This document shows, in pieces, positions 22,866-30,699 of a stretch of 38,840 nt of DNA (its first letter is position 1; every line of letters begins with the position of its first letter). The stretch comes from Bacillota bacterium (GTDB lineage: Bacteria > Bacillota > Clostridia > Christensenellales > UMGS416). The DNA lies in the NCBI GenBank assembly GCA_023428265.1, contig JAEYYW010000126.1, forward strand, positions 1 through 38,840, written 5' to 3'. A model generated the notes under the pieces. The model did no database searches and had not been told where the DNA came from. It saw nothing but the letters and a program-made list of their open reading frames with translations. A program made the position numbers and the translations under genes.

Positions 22866-23741
22866 TTAAAATCGATCCTTCATTTGAAGAAACGCCGACC
22901 CGGCAGGGTCATGCCCCTCCCTGTTCCGTTCAATCACCGCAGTGTTGTAATTCGCATAACAATACAAACACCCACCGGGGCAGGTGTTATACACCCCAAG
23001 ATCCACGCTGGGCGCGCAGAGGCAGCCGGGCCGCTGGCTCTTGTCCTTCGTGGCAGGCAGAGCAAGCCCCCACAGGCCGTTGATCAGGCCTGCATCCACA
23101 CACCGGCCGTGGCCGATGCCCAATGCCGTGAGGTCGATGCCCTCGGCGCAGGTCATGATATCGATGCCGCACTCCCGGGCGATCGGCGCGAGGGTTGCGG
23201 CAATGGTGGTTTTTACGCCGTCGTCCATCGGTGCAAGGCGGAGCTTTGCGGCGTTGGCGGCGGTGTTTTTGTAGTCGTCAATGAAGCTAATCGTGCAGCG
23301 TTTGGTATATCCCCGCAGAGTGTGAGCCAGCCGGCCAAACAGCTCAGCGTGACGTTCCGGCGTGTAGTCGGGGTTCCTGAGAATAGGGTCATACCGCCAC
23401 AACACCCGCGCAGGGCCGATGGCGTCGGAAAGCTGCCGGAATGTGTCCAGCAGCGCTGCCCTGTCTGCAAAGGCCGGCTCAATCTCCGGGTCGTAGCCGG
23501 TCAGCGTGAACTGGAAATAAAAGCGGTAACCCGCCAGCTCCTGCAGGCGGGGCAGCATCGGTGCGGGGTTCTTGCTCCAGAACACGATGGCATCCACATC
23601 CTCCGGTTTGAGGCTCACACGCCGCTCTTGCCGGGGGTTTCTCGGGTTGCGGGCGACGGCATAGCCCTCCCGTAGGCGGTGGAAGAGCCAGGGGGAGTAA
23701 TAGGCGGGGATGTCGGTGCGGCGGGAAATGCTAATAATCAT
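22866..23741 (-). CDS. DUF1848 domain protein, radical-SAM-like Fe-S protein
   Basis: A 291-aa protein of the DUF1848 family (PF08902), a radical-SAM-related group of unknown reaction. The N-terminus MIISISRRTDIPAYYSPW is diagnostic. AIVFWSKNPAPM and RVLWRYDPIL follow. A C-terminal cysteine cluster (GCLCAPSVDLGVYNTC then GCLYCYANY) supplies the likely Fe-S ligands. ATG 23741 is taken because family members usually begin at MII; ATG 23753 (adding MRKS) is an alternative, and neither has an ideal ribosome binding site. It stands alone, convergent with the hydrolase gene, with a repeat element upstream. Confidence 0.88.
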   Translation of the reverse strand: MIISISRRTDIPAYYSPWLFHRLREGYAVARNPRNPRQERRVSLKPEDVDAIVFWSKNPAPMLPRLQELAGYRFYFQFTLTGYDPEIEPAFADRAALLDTFRQLSDAIGPARVLWRYDPILRNPDYTPERHAELFGRLAHTLRGYTKRCTISFIDDYKNTAANAAKLRLAPMDDGVKTTIAATLAPIARECGIDIMTCAEGIDLTALGIGHGRCVDAGLINGLWGLALPATKDKSQRPGCLCAPSVDLGVYNTCPGGCLYCYANYNTAVIERNREGHDPAGSAFLQMKDRF

Positions 23742-23815
23742 TGATTTTCTCATCGTCGGTATATGGAGATTCGGGGCAGGCAATGAAATCTCCGGCGGGC
23801 AAAGAGAATATCTCT

Positions 23816-24060
23816 ACCCTCCCTTGTTTTTGCTAAAAGCAAAAATTCCTTCGCATGCCTCGCCTGCATCCATGCAAGGCTGGTCATGCCTTCGGCATAA
23901 CCCGGCATGCTTGGCTTGCGCCCTCCAGGCGCTGGGGAAGGGGGGATGTCACCGGCAGGTGACAGGGGGGATTTTGAGAGGGATGCCCCGTGAGGGGCAG
24001 GGGGGATTTCATGCCCGCAGGCAATGAGATTCGGGCCGGGACGGGCCGGCCCGTACATTG
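23816..24060. repeat. Composite hairpin repeat (Y-type unit)
   Basis: The 23742-24099 gap has no gene. From 23816 it is a near copy of the element at 35910-36123 and 36901-37116: CCCTCCCTTG, a TTTTTGCT-aaa-AGCAAAAA hairpin, ATGCC-ttc-GGCAT, and a GCGCC...GGCGC stem. Two G-framed hairpins follow: GTCACC (23948-23953)/GGTGAC (23958-23963) and GCCCC (23985-23989)/GGGGC (23994-23998). The TGCC-cgca-GGCA and GGGCCGG...CCGGCCCGTACAT modules end it. Confidence 0.85.
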
Positions 24061-24099
24061 AGTCGCAGTTCAAGAACAATACCTTGCCATCAAGAAGAA

Positions 24100-25263
24100 C
24101 TACAGCGCTCCATACACCGCGTTGCGGATCCTTGGCATGTGGTAGCCCTCCTGGTTGGGCATCATCTGCTGCATATAGGTGATCGTGAGCTGCTCGGCCC
24201 GGTCAATGAAGACCAGCGTGCCGGCAAGGCCCGCCCAGCCGAATTCACCAAGGGGTGCGCTGCAGCCGCCGGCAGCCCGATCCATGAGCACGCGCACGCC
24301 CAGGCCGTAGCCGTAGCCCGCCAATTGCTCCCAGTTGTAGTCGGCCATCTGCTGCGCGTTCAGGTGGTTGGTGGCCATGAGGCTGATCGTGTGGTCGCTC
24401 AGCAGCCGCACGCCGTCCAGTTCACCCAGCGCCAGCGCCTGGGCAAAGCGAGTATAGTCCGAAAGTGTGGAGAGCAGCCCGCCGCCGCCGCTCTCAAAGG
24501 TGGCGCCCGGTTGATAATCGCGGTCCCTATCGGTGATCTTCAAGCGGGAGCCGTCGCTTTCCAGGCTGTACATGCCGCAGAGCCTGCTGCGTTTGCTCTC
24601 CTCAATGCGGAAGGCCGTGTCCTTCATGCCCAGCGGGTCGAAGATGCTTTCCTTCAGGAACTGGCTGAACGTCTTGCCGGACAGCACTTCGATGAAAGCG
24701 CCCAGGATGTCGTGGCTCAAGCCATACATCCAGTGGCTGCCGGGGTCAAAGGCCAGCGGGATGCCGGCCACCGCTTTCGTCATCTCCCGCACCGTCCACG
24801 GCTGGTTTGCCCCGCCTTTTGCCACTTTGTCATAGACCTTGGCCATGTGGCGGGCCGTTTCGGTGCCCTCGCCGGGGTAGGGGATGCCGGAGGTCATCAT
24901 GAAAAGGTCTTTCACCCGGATGGGGCATGCCGCCTTGGTGACATAAAGCGAGCCCTGCGGGTTGTGGCGGTAGACCTGCATGTCTTTGAATTCGGGCAGA
25001 TATTCGGAAAGCGGGTCGTTCAGGGCGTAGAGGCCCCGTTCATAGAGCATCAGCGCTGCCGCGCAGGTGATCACCTTGCTCATCGAATAGATGCGATAGA
25101 TCGTGTCCGGGCCGATGGGCTGTTTGGTTTCCAGGTCCATCACGCCCACATGATCTTCATAGAGCGTTTCGCCGCCGCGGGCGACCATCAGCGCGCAGCC
25201 GGCGGGGCCTTTTTCGATAAAGGTGTCCAGGATGGGGTGCAGGCGTTGTTGCAGGAGATTCAT
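24100..25263 (-). CDS. Serine hydrolase, beta-lactamase/EstB family (class C fold)
   Basis: A 387-aa protein of the penicillin-binding-protein-like serine hydrolase family. The SxxK motif is SMSK with nucleophile Ser 60 and Lys 63. The Tyr motif is YGLS with Tyr 180 in WMYGLSHD. The third motif is FGWAG rather than KTG, typical of esterases such as EstB and of unknown hydrolases rather than true beta-lactamases. No signal peptide is seen (N-terminus MNLLQQRLHPILDTFIEKG), so it is probably cytoplasmic. GGAGG precedes ATG 25263. No antibiotic resistance role should be inferred. Confidence 0.88.
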   Translation of the reverse strand: MNLLQQRLHPILDTFIEKGPAGCALMVARGGETLYEDHVGVMDLETKQPIGPDTIYRIYSMSKVITCAAALMLYERGLYALNDPLSEYLPEFKDMQVYRHNPQGSLYVTKAACPIRVKDLFMMTSGIPYPGEGTETARHMAKVYDKVAKGGANQPWTVREMTKAVAGIPLAFDPGSHWMYGLSHDILGAFIEVLSGKTFSQFLKESIFDPLGMKDTAFRIEESKRSRLCGMYSLESDGSRLKITDRDRDYQPGATFESGGGGLLSTLSDYTRFAQALALGELDGVRLLSDHTISLMATNHLNAQQMADYNWEQLAGYGYGLGVRVLMDRAAGGCSAPLGEFGWAGLAGTLVFIDRAEQLTITYMQQMMPNQEGYHMPRIRNAVYGAL

Positions 25264-25311
25264 GGGGGCCTCCTTCAGTTAGTTCTTGATATATAGTTCT
25301 CTTTCTCGTTT

Positions 25312-25640
25312 AGTACTTTTGCGTGTCAAAAGTACCAAAACCATTGGGGGAAGGCAAGTTCACAAGACCTCGCTTCAAACCCTTCCAGGCCGGGCCGAGG
25401 ACAACTCGTCGGGCGATGCCCTCCTCAAACAGTCCCTCGGCCATTTCGCCCTTCCAGGGTTTTCAGCCGAGGCGGAACTTGCAAATCCCCCAAACCCCCT
25501 TAGGAGACGACGATTTGAGTGTGGCTTTTTTCTGAGGGGGATTTCCTGCCCGCAGGCAATATCATGACCGGGCCAGTGCAGGCTGGCCGCACGCAAGCGT
25601 GCTGCTCGCCCATGCATCCTGGAGCCCGGCCCCTACATAG
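25312..25640. repeat. Intergenic repeats upstream of the serine hydrolase
   Basis: The 25264-25710 gap has no convincing gene. GTACTTTTG (25313-25321) and CAAAAGTAC (25327-25335) form a hairpin. A CCGGGCCGAGG/CCTCGGC-rich stretch follows. From about 25535 the TGCC-cgca-GGCA module and a GGGCCAG...CCCGGCCCCTACAT module recur as at the window start. In the latter the inner stem is GCACGC (25589-25594)/GCGTGC (25597-25602) instead of GCGATC/GATCGC. Confidence 0.7.
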
Positions 25641-25710
25641 ACATCATGATCATAGTCTACTCCGCATCCTTGTTGCAAGAATAAATGAATGAAAGATTTT
25701 AAAGGTGGGT

Positions 25711-26958
25711 TTACATCCTCCCCAACACATCCTCCAACCCCTGCCTCCACGCCTCAGGGCTGGTGTGGAAAACCCGGCCCAGAAAGTCGCGGCGCAGAGC
25801 GGCCAGCGCAGGCACCCGCTCCATCGAGCGGAGGTAGTGCTGGCTGTTGGGATTGCGCATTTGCTCGTCCGGCAGATAGATTGGCTCCCGACGGAAGTTG
25901 ACCATCACCAGCGCGTAATTGAGGCTGTCCATCGCGGCCTCCACAGCCTGCGGCCCGTCTGCCACGCGGAATACATAGGTGGCTCGGCCGGCGGAACCTT
26001 CGCCGGATGCTTCCATCACAACGGCGGCGCGCTCGCCCCGAATCACTGGCACAAAGAACCAGCGATAAAGCCCGCTGGAGGCCTTCAGCGCCGCTTTCTG
26101 GCCCACGCGGGCTTGCTGCCGGCTGCCCAGCGCGGTGATGGCATCCCAGGATTCCAACAGGCCGGCCTGCTCCAGCTCCATGACCAGCGCACGCTCCAGC
26201 GCCGGGAAGGATTCCCGCACCGCCCGCAGCGGCACGGCAAGCCCGTCCAGAAAGTGCTTCGCCAGCCCCCGCGCCTTCATCGGCGGCAGGCTGGGGCACA
26301 GGCCAGACAGGCGCTTCTGGGCCTCTTCCTCCAGCTTGTTGATCGCCAGGGCCACCGCCGCGCGGAAACGGTCGGCTTCCCGCCCCAGGTGGCTCACCAC
26401 CCAGCGCTCGCCCGGCGGTGTGAACACAAAGGCATGATCCCCCTTTTCCGGCCTGCCGGAGAAAACGAGCGGGATGCGCCGCACCCGGCCATCCTCAAAG
26501 TCCAGCACCACCGCCGTGGCATACACACCCACGCCGCAGCGCTCCAGGCTTTCCTCGTGCAGCCGCGCCTTGCCGGAAAACCGCTCGATCAGCGTTTCCT
26601 CGGCCAGCGCCTGCTTCCGGTTTAGCGCCGTCCACTTCTCCAGCAGCGTAGTGCGGAGCGTGTCGCGCAGGCGGGCCATGCCGGAAAGCTCATAGGCCGT
26701 GCCGTCACGCATTGTGAGCTGCAGGTTCACGGCTGCCCTGTCCTTGATGGCGGCGATTTCCGCGTAGGCGATCAAAAACGGCGGGCCCGCCTTGCACTTG
26801 AGGTTCAGGCCCCTTTCCCCGATCACGCAGACAGCTTCGCCGCTCTCAACCACCGCGCCGTTTTCCAGATAGGCCCAGGCAAGGGGCAGCTCCGGAGGGG
26901 GCGGAGGGGCTTGTTCGACTTCGGGTGTTGTGGGGTTCATTTCTTCATCGGTGGGCAT
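25711..26958 (-). CDS. Hypothetical protein with N-terminal PH-like region
   Basis: Unknown 415-aa protein. A Pro-rich N-terminus (VEQAPPPPPELPLAW) is followed by about 80 residues of alternating beta strands (AYLENGAVVESGEAVCVIG, then LQLTMRDGTAYELSG) that look like a PH/GRAM-type barrel. A longer alpha/beta part has helices rich in Arg and Glu, and the C-terminal stretch reads VFHTSPEAWRQGLEDVLG. No signal peptide, membrane segment or catalytic motif is evident. AGGAGG precedes ATG 26958. It starts 32 bp downstream of a DUF4275 gene on the same strand, which may be cotranscribed although base composition differs sharply. Confidence 0.7.
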   Translation of the reverse strand: MPTDEEMNPTTPEVEQAPPPPPELPLAWAYLENGAVVESGEAVCVIGERGLNLKCKAGPPFLIAYAEIAAIKDRAAVNLQLTMRDGTAYELSGMARLRDTLRTTLLEKWTALNRKQALAEETLIERFSGKARLHEESLERCGVGVYATAVVLDFEDGRVRRIPLVFSGRPEKGDHAFVFTPPGERWVVSHLGREADRFRAAVALAINKLEEEAQKRLSGLCPSLPPMKARGLAKHFLDGLAVPLRAVRESFPALERALVMELEQAGLLESWDAITALGSRQQARVGQKAALKASSGLYRWFFVPVIRGERAAVVMEASGEGSAGRATYVFRVADGPQAVEAAMDSLNYALVMVNFRREPIYLPDEQMRNPNSQHYLRSMERVPALAALRRDFLGRVFHTSPEAWRQGLEDVLGRM

Positions 26959-26990
26959 GGGTGGCCTCCTGGTTGCTTTTTCTGGTCTTT

Positions 26991-27389
26991 TTACTCATTT
27001 GTCTTCAATGCAAAATACGGGCCACAATCTCCTTCATGGGTTTCGATATACGTCCAACGAAAATCTCCATCTGTGACATAGATATCCCATGTATCCGGTG
27101 TTGTAATGAGATTTTGCACATCGCTTTGTAAAAATGTTTCTATATCTTCTAACAAATATCCAGTATCAACATGTTGATAAAAGATATAGAGGTCTTTCTT
27201 TTCTATACTATTAAGATGATCCGTAGCTACTTCTTCTATAAAGCATTTTGCTTTCTCATAACTAAACACATGCCATAAATAACAGTCCAAATAAATCGAT
27301 TGGGAGTCAATATTCTCTGGAACAAAATGCTTCTCCCAAGACAGTTTTAGCTCTCTGACTTCGCTAGTATCCAAACTCTTTATTTTCAT
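26991..27389 (-). CDS. DUF4275 family protein
   Basis: A small soluble protein of 132 aa matching the DUF4275 pattern: CYLWHVFSYEKAKC (near residue 36), YIFYQHVDTGYLLED (near 68) and a C-terminal DIYVTDGDFRWTYIETHE followed by CGPYF. The function of the family is unknown; members are common in Bacillus and Clostridia and often occur among immunity or accessory genes. The gene is visibly AT-rich compared with everything around it, which suggests recent acquisition. AGGAG sits 5 nt before ATG 27389. Confidence 0.85.
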   Translation of the reverse strand: MKIKSLDTSEVRELKLSWEKHFVPENIDSQSIYLDCYLWHVFSYEKAKCFIEEVATDHLNSIEKKDLYIFYQHVDTGYLLEDIETFLQSDVQNLITTPDTWDIYVTDGDFRWTYIETHEGDCGPYFALKTNE

Positions 27390-27473
27390 ACAAGCTCCTA
27401 GAATTGTAGAGGTCGATAATCACAAAGTCCTAGCATTTTCCATATATAATTGATTTATTCATTTGTCAGAGAG

Positions 27474-27732
27474 TAGGGGCATCCCCTTGGAACTCCCTCC
27501 GGCGGCTTTGGCGCCACCTCCCTCAATGAGGGAGGCAAGTTTGTCTACTGCAAACTAAGAGGGGTCTGCTTGTCCCCCTCTTGGAGGGGGATGTCATCGA
27601 AGATGACAGGGGGAGTTTCCGAGGGGTGCAGGGCGAAGCCCTGCACTTTACTCCCCCTCCCCCATGTTGGCTAGAAAAGACCGCAAAGCTAATCTGGGGG
27701 AGGGGGCAGGGGGTGGGGGAACCTTACAAAAC
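27474..27732. repeat. Intergenic hairpin repeat cluster
   Basis: No gene between 27390 and 27769. Hairpins in order: CCTCCCTC-aat-GAGGGAGG (about 27520), AGTTTG-tctact-GCAAACT, CCCCCTC-ttg-GAGGGGG, GTCATC (27593-27598)/GATGAC (27602-27607) inside a G-rich frame, GTGCAGGGC-gaa-GCCCTGCAC (about 27627-27647), and long C-tract/G-tract arms around 27651-27717. Confidence 0.75.
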
Positions 27733-27733
27733 C

Positions 27734-27757
27734 ACAGGGGCACAATTGTGCCCCTGT
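27734..27757 (-). terminator. Terminator of the zinc-ribbon gene pair
   Basis: A perfect 24-nt palindrome with arms ACAGGGGCACAA and TTGTGCCCCTGT, 12 bp downstream of the minus-strand stop. On that strand it is followed by GGTTTTG, a short T-run. Confidence 0.75.
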
Positions 27758-27769
27758 AAGAAAGTCAGA

Positions 27770-28513
27770 TCAAAGCCTCTCCCCGCACTCGCAGCAGAAC
27801 TTCGCCCCCGGCTCATTCTCCACACCGCAGGCCGGACACTTGGGCTTGCCGCCCAGCTTCTGCCCGCATTCGCTGCAAAACTTGGTGCCCTGCTGGTTCT
27901 CCGCGCCGCACTTGGGGCACACCATCAGGCCCACCGCAGCGCCGCAGTTGCCGCAGAACTTGCCCTGTGCCACCGGCTTGCCGCATTTGGGGCAGATGAT
28001 CTGCTTGCTGGTGATGCTGCCCTTGAACACATTGGAGGTGTCGGCCACCTCATTGATTTCATCCACCATGCGGCGGCTGCGGGCCTTACTGACGGTGGTG
28101 TTTTCACGGGGGGCGCAATTGACGCACAGGCCCTCCTCCTCGTTGAAGCAGGCATCGCACACATAGGTGTTGCAGCCGTGGCAGCGGTGAAAGGTCTCCT
28201 TGGCCTCGTTCATCGCATTGCGGAAGGCGGCCTCGTGCTCCTTGTGCCACTCGGGGCTCATGCCGTCAAACCGCCGGCTGGCCAGGTCTCCGGCACGATC
28301 CACGCCATAGGCGATGTCATGCAGGCCCAGCATGCGGGCGCCGGCGCCGATGCCCTCACCCAGCGTGCGAAACAGGTTGCCCCGCTTGTAGCTGCGGCAC
28401 TCCACAAACTGCGTGGTGAAACCGTCGCCGCAGTTGTCGCAGTCGAACACGAACTCATAGCCGGCCTCGGTGCTGTTGTCCTGGTAGTTGCGGGTGAAGG
28501 ATTGCATCGCCAT
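27770..28513 (-). CDS. Multi-zinc-ribbon protein
   Basis: Soluble 247-aa protein of unknown function. The N-terminal part has CDNCGDGFTTQFVEC and a helical segment with glycine-rich EGIGAGARMLGL. A treble-clef-like cluster follows (CHGCNTYVCDACFNEEEG then CVNC, near residues 110-135). The C-terminal third holds three consecutive zinc ribbons (CPKC...CGNC, CPKC...CSEC, CPAC...CCEC, about 172-245). AGGAGG precedes ATG 28513. It lies 19 bp downstream of a second zinc-ribbon gene and shares its promoter and the terminator at 27734. Such proteins often act in protein-protein scaffolding or as fusion partners of signalling domains; no enzymatic domain is visible here. Confidence 0.8.
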   Translation of the reverse strand: MAMQSFTRNYQDNSTEAGYEFVFDCDNCGDGFTTQFVECRSYKRGNLFRTLGEGIGAGARMLGLHDIAYGVDRAGDLASRRFDGMSPEWHKEHEAAFRNAMNEAKETFHRCHGCNTYVCDACFNEEEGLCVNCAPRENTTVSKARSRRMVDEINEVADTSNVFKGSITSKQIICPKCGKPVAQGKFCGNCGAAVGLMVCPKCGAENQQGTKFCSECGQKLGGKPKCPACGVENEPGAKFCCECGERL

Positions 28514-28532
28514 GTTCCGGGTCCCTCCTATG

Positions 28533-28862
28533 CTAGTTCAGTTGTTTCCGGCATTTCACACAGAGGTTTTCACGGGTGAGGATCTGCACTTCGTTGCACT
28601 TGGCGTTTTTGCATTGCACCAGCACAGGCGCTCCGCAATGGGCGCACTTGGGCCCGGTGGGCGTTTCCTTTCCGCAATAGGCGCACACCGTTTTCAGCCT
28701 CAGGCCGCAGCTGCTGCAGATTTTCCAGTTTTCTTCAATGGGTTGGCGGCATTTGGGGCACCGCAGATGAAAGGGGTCCTGGTTTTCACAAAAGGGGCAT
28801 AAGCCGGCGTCGCCTGGAATCAGCTCGCCGCATCTGGCGCAGGCTTTCTTATAGGTGGCCAT
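28533..28862 (-). CDS. Small four-zinc-ribbon protein
   Basis: A 109-aa soluble protein made almost wholly of four zinc ribbons: CARC...CPFC (about 8-24), CPKC...CSSC (35-51), CAYC...CAHC (60-75) and CKNAKC...CVKC (85-105). Function unknown. ATG 28862 is chosen because GGAGG (28873-28869) lies 6 nt upstream and the promoter at 28893 would exclude the longer frame. First gene of a pair with the 247-aa zinc-ribbon protein. Confidence 0.8.
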   Translation of the reverse strand: MATYKKACARCGELIPGDAGLCPFCENQDPFHLRCPKCRQPIEENWKICSSCGLRLKTVCAYCGKETPTGPKCAHCGAPVLVQCKNAKCNEVQILTRENLCVKCRKQLN

Positions 28863-28892
28863 GAGCAGCCTCCGATAGAAAATTGCACCCAG

Positions 28893-28902
28893 ATTATACC
28901 AC
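28893..28902 (-). promoter_or_regulatory. Extended -10 promoter of the zinc-ribbon pair
   Basis: Minus strand TGG-TATAAT, with the consensus hexamer at 28898-28893 and a TG element just upstream. A TTGAAA lies 15 bp further upstream, slightly too close to be an ideal -35. The predicted start is near 28886. Confidence 0.55.
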
Positions 28903-29019
28903 GCCCAGCAATATTTCAAAAGCCACTTTGAGCATGATTTGCACAAGCGACCCGATTGCCCGGTGCCGGAGCCGCCTCCGGAGCGTGCGGCACTCCGCCG
29001 GATTGCGCAAGAATGTTTA

Positions 29020-29048
29020 TTTACAGAACAGCCCGTTTAATTTATAAT
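29020..29048 (+). promoter_or_regulatory. Sigma-A promoter of the 114-aa gene
   Basis: TTTACA (29020-29025), 17-bp spacer, consensus TATAAT (29043-29048). The predicted start is near 29055, with a leader of about 45 nt. Confidence 0.75.
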
Positions 29049-29099
29049 CACTTAAGTCAATACTATGATGGAAAAACAAGTTTTAAAGGAGCGACTCCG

Positions 29100-29444
29100 A
29101 TGCCGAAGAAAGCGACCGCGCTGCTGTTCGTGCTGATGCTGCTGGTGGGGGGTGTCGCCCATGCCGGCGCTGCTTCAGAGCCGGCCATGGGAGCCGGGAG
29201 TCTGGCTGTCCGGCCCGGAGCTCTGAACGCCGCGCCCTTGCCCGCCTCCGCGCTTGAGGATCAGCAGCCCGCAGACAGGCAGGCGGCCTTGCTGGACACC
29301 GGGGATGGCTCCGGCGGAGCCTCCGCCCCGCAGTCGGGCGACCGCACTGTGATCATGCTGGTGGTGGTGGTGTCGGTGCTGGTCATCGGCGGGGTGTTTG
29401 CGCTGCTCTTCACTCTGGTGGAGAGGCGCTCCCGCCCGCGGTGA
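29100..29444 (+). CDS. Small secreted or membrane-anchored protein
   Basis: A 114-aa protein of unknown function. A clear signal peptide (MPKKATALLFVLMLLVGGVA, probable cleavage after HAGA near residue 25) precedes a low-complexity extracellular segment rich in Ala, Gly, Pro and Ser of about 55 residues. A C-terminal transmembrane helix (VIMLVVVVSVLVIGGVFALL, about 84-106) and a basic RRSRPR tail follow. The topology is a type I membrane protein with a short cytoplasmic end. AAGGAG precedes ATG 29100, and a good promoter at 29020-29048 drives it. It converges with the DUF89 gene, 10 bp apart. Confidence 0.75.
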   Translation: MPKKATALLFVLMLLVGGVAHAGAASEPAMGAGSLAVRPGALNAAPLPASALEDQQPADRQAALLDTGDGSGGASAPQSGDRTVIMLVVVVSVLVIGGVFALLFTLVERRSRPR

Positions 29445-29454
29445 GGCGGGGGGG

Positions 29455-30330
29455 CTATCGCCGGTTGCTCCGTTCACGGGCAAACACACCCTGATGCCTT
29501 TTCATGGCAAACCGTTTCACAAACCAGTCGCATTTGCATAAAAACAGATAATACACATTGAGCCCGCAGCCCTGCATCGTCTCAAAATTGCCCTGGCCTT
29601 TGCTGATGACCACGTCGGCGGCGAGGATTCTTTCCCGCGCCTCGGGGCAGGCCGACTTCAAATGGGTGCCGGCGATGCCGTTGCCGTTGCCGATGACCTC
29701 TGCCACGGCGCCAAGCCCCACGGCCAGTGCGTCCTCGGCGGTGGCGTCGTTCAACACCGGCGAGCCCCGGGTGATCACTGTGACGGCAAGCTGCGGATAC
29801 CTCTCTCGGATTTCGGTTATCAGCAGCTTGTCCAGCACGATCTCGCCGCAGTTGTCGGTGAGGTAGGCGAGGGTTTTCGCGCCGGACAAGTCGCGGAGAA
29901 ACTCGTCATAAACAGCCCTGTCCACCGCTTCGCTCCCGGCGCTTTCCAGCAGGCGGTGCAGTTTCTCATCATCGACCTCGCCCAGCGCGCCGAAGTCGAT
30001 GTAGTTGCCCGCCCGGGCAAACCGGAGCGCCGCCAGCAGCCGGTCGGGTGAGGCTGCGATGCTGCCGGCGATTTCCGCCTCCATTGAAAGCATCTTCTCA
30101 TTGTATTGCCGCTTCAGGCTTTCAAAGCCGAAGGGCTTGCCGAAGCGTGCCTGGTGCAGCTCGGTGATCTTCACCATCGCCACCGGAGCCGATTCGCAGG
30201 GGTCCGCATCAAGCAGCGCGCGCATCACGTCGCGCAGGTATTCGGCGCGGGCCGCCTCGTCCAGCGACGGGTCCATGTGCTGCACCTGGCGGGTGATGAG
30301 GCAGAGCATGCAGTCGGCACTTAAAATCAT
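29455..30330 (-). CDS. DUF89/ARMT1-like damage-control phosphatase family protein
   Basis: A 291-aa protein of the DUF89 family (PF01937). The N-terminus has the family cysteine motif CMLCLITRQ (C7, C10). Family motifs TDNCGEIVLDKLL (near 170), ISKGQGNFETM (near 250) and the C-terminal FLCKCDWFVKRF are present. Family members are metal-dependent phosphatases acting on sugar phosphates or damaged metabolites, and the Asp and Asn in the TDNCGE motif bind the metal. The short prokaryotic subgroup with the Cys motif is typical of archaea and Clostridia. GGAGAG precedes ATG 30330; the frame reads further upstream without support. Confidence 0.87.
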   Translation of the reverse strand: MILSADCMLCLITRQVQHMDPSLDEAARAEYLRDVMRALLDADPCESAPVAMVKITELHQARFGKPFGFESLKRQYNEKMLSMEAEIAGSIAASPDRLLAALRFARAGNYIDFGALGEVDDEKLHRLLESAGSEAVDRAVYDEFLRDLSGAKTLAYLTDNCGEIVLDKLLITEIRERYPQLAVTVITRGSPVLNDATAEDALAVGLGAVAEVIGNGNGIAGTHLKSACPEARERILAADVVISKGQGNFETMQGCGLNVYYLFLCKCDWFVKRFAMKRHQGVFARERSNRR

Positions 30331-30438
30331 GGGGGCTCTCCTTGCATTCAGTGTGGGATGGGCCAGGTCTCCGGGTTCAGCCGGGCCGGTTGCCTTTGGT
30401 GCGGGCGCACGGCGGGCCCTCGTCAGCATTTGCGCATA

Positions 30439-30467
30439 AGCATAACACAAAAAGAAAATGCACTCAA
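30439..30467 (-). promoter_or_regulatory. Possible promoter of the DUF89 gene
   Basis: Minus strand TTGAGT (30467-30462), 17-bp spacer, TATGCT (30444-30439). Each hexamer has four of six consensus bases. The remaining 30468-30699 stretch is AT-rich with short palindromes (CTCATATGAG at about 30522; GTTA...TAAC at about 30564-30579) and probably holds the promoter of the divergent cobalamin-protein operon. A TATAAT at 30648-30653 lacks a good -35. Confidence 0.35.
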
Positions 30468-30699
30468 TTACACGAAACAAGTCGGATAACACAGGCTTAT
30501 TCCTTTGACAGATAATTCATACTCATATGAGGGTTATAAACGGTAGACATGTATGGTTCAATGTTAATCATTAGTAACAATGATCAGGCTGTATAAAATA
30601 GTTTTAACAATGTAATATCCATCACATTTATCTGCAATTTGCCACCATATAATTTGCATCAACAAATACATATCACCCCGCTGAAAAGGAGTGGATCCC

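Noticed and set aside
24100..25263. True beta-lactamase resistance gene
   Set aside because: The third motif is FGWAG rather than KTG and there is no signal peptide, which fits esterase-like serine hydrolases better.
24058..25296. 412-codon frame opposite the serine hydrolase
   Set aside because: Antisense of a gene with intact SxxK and YxxS motifs; shadow composition.
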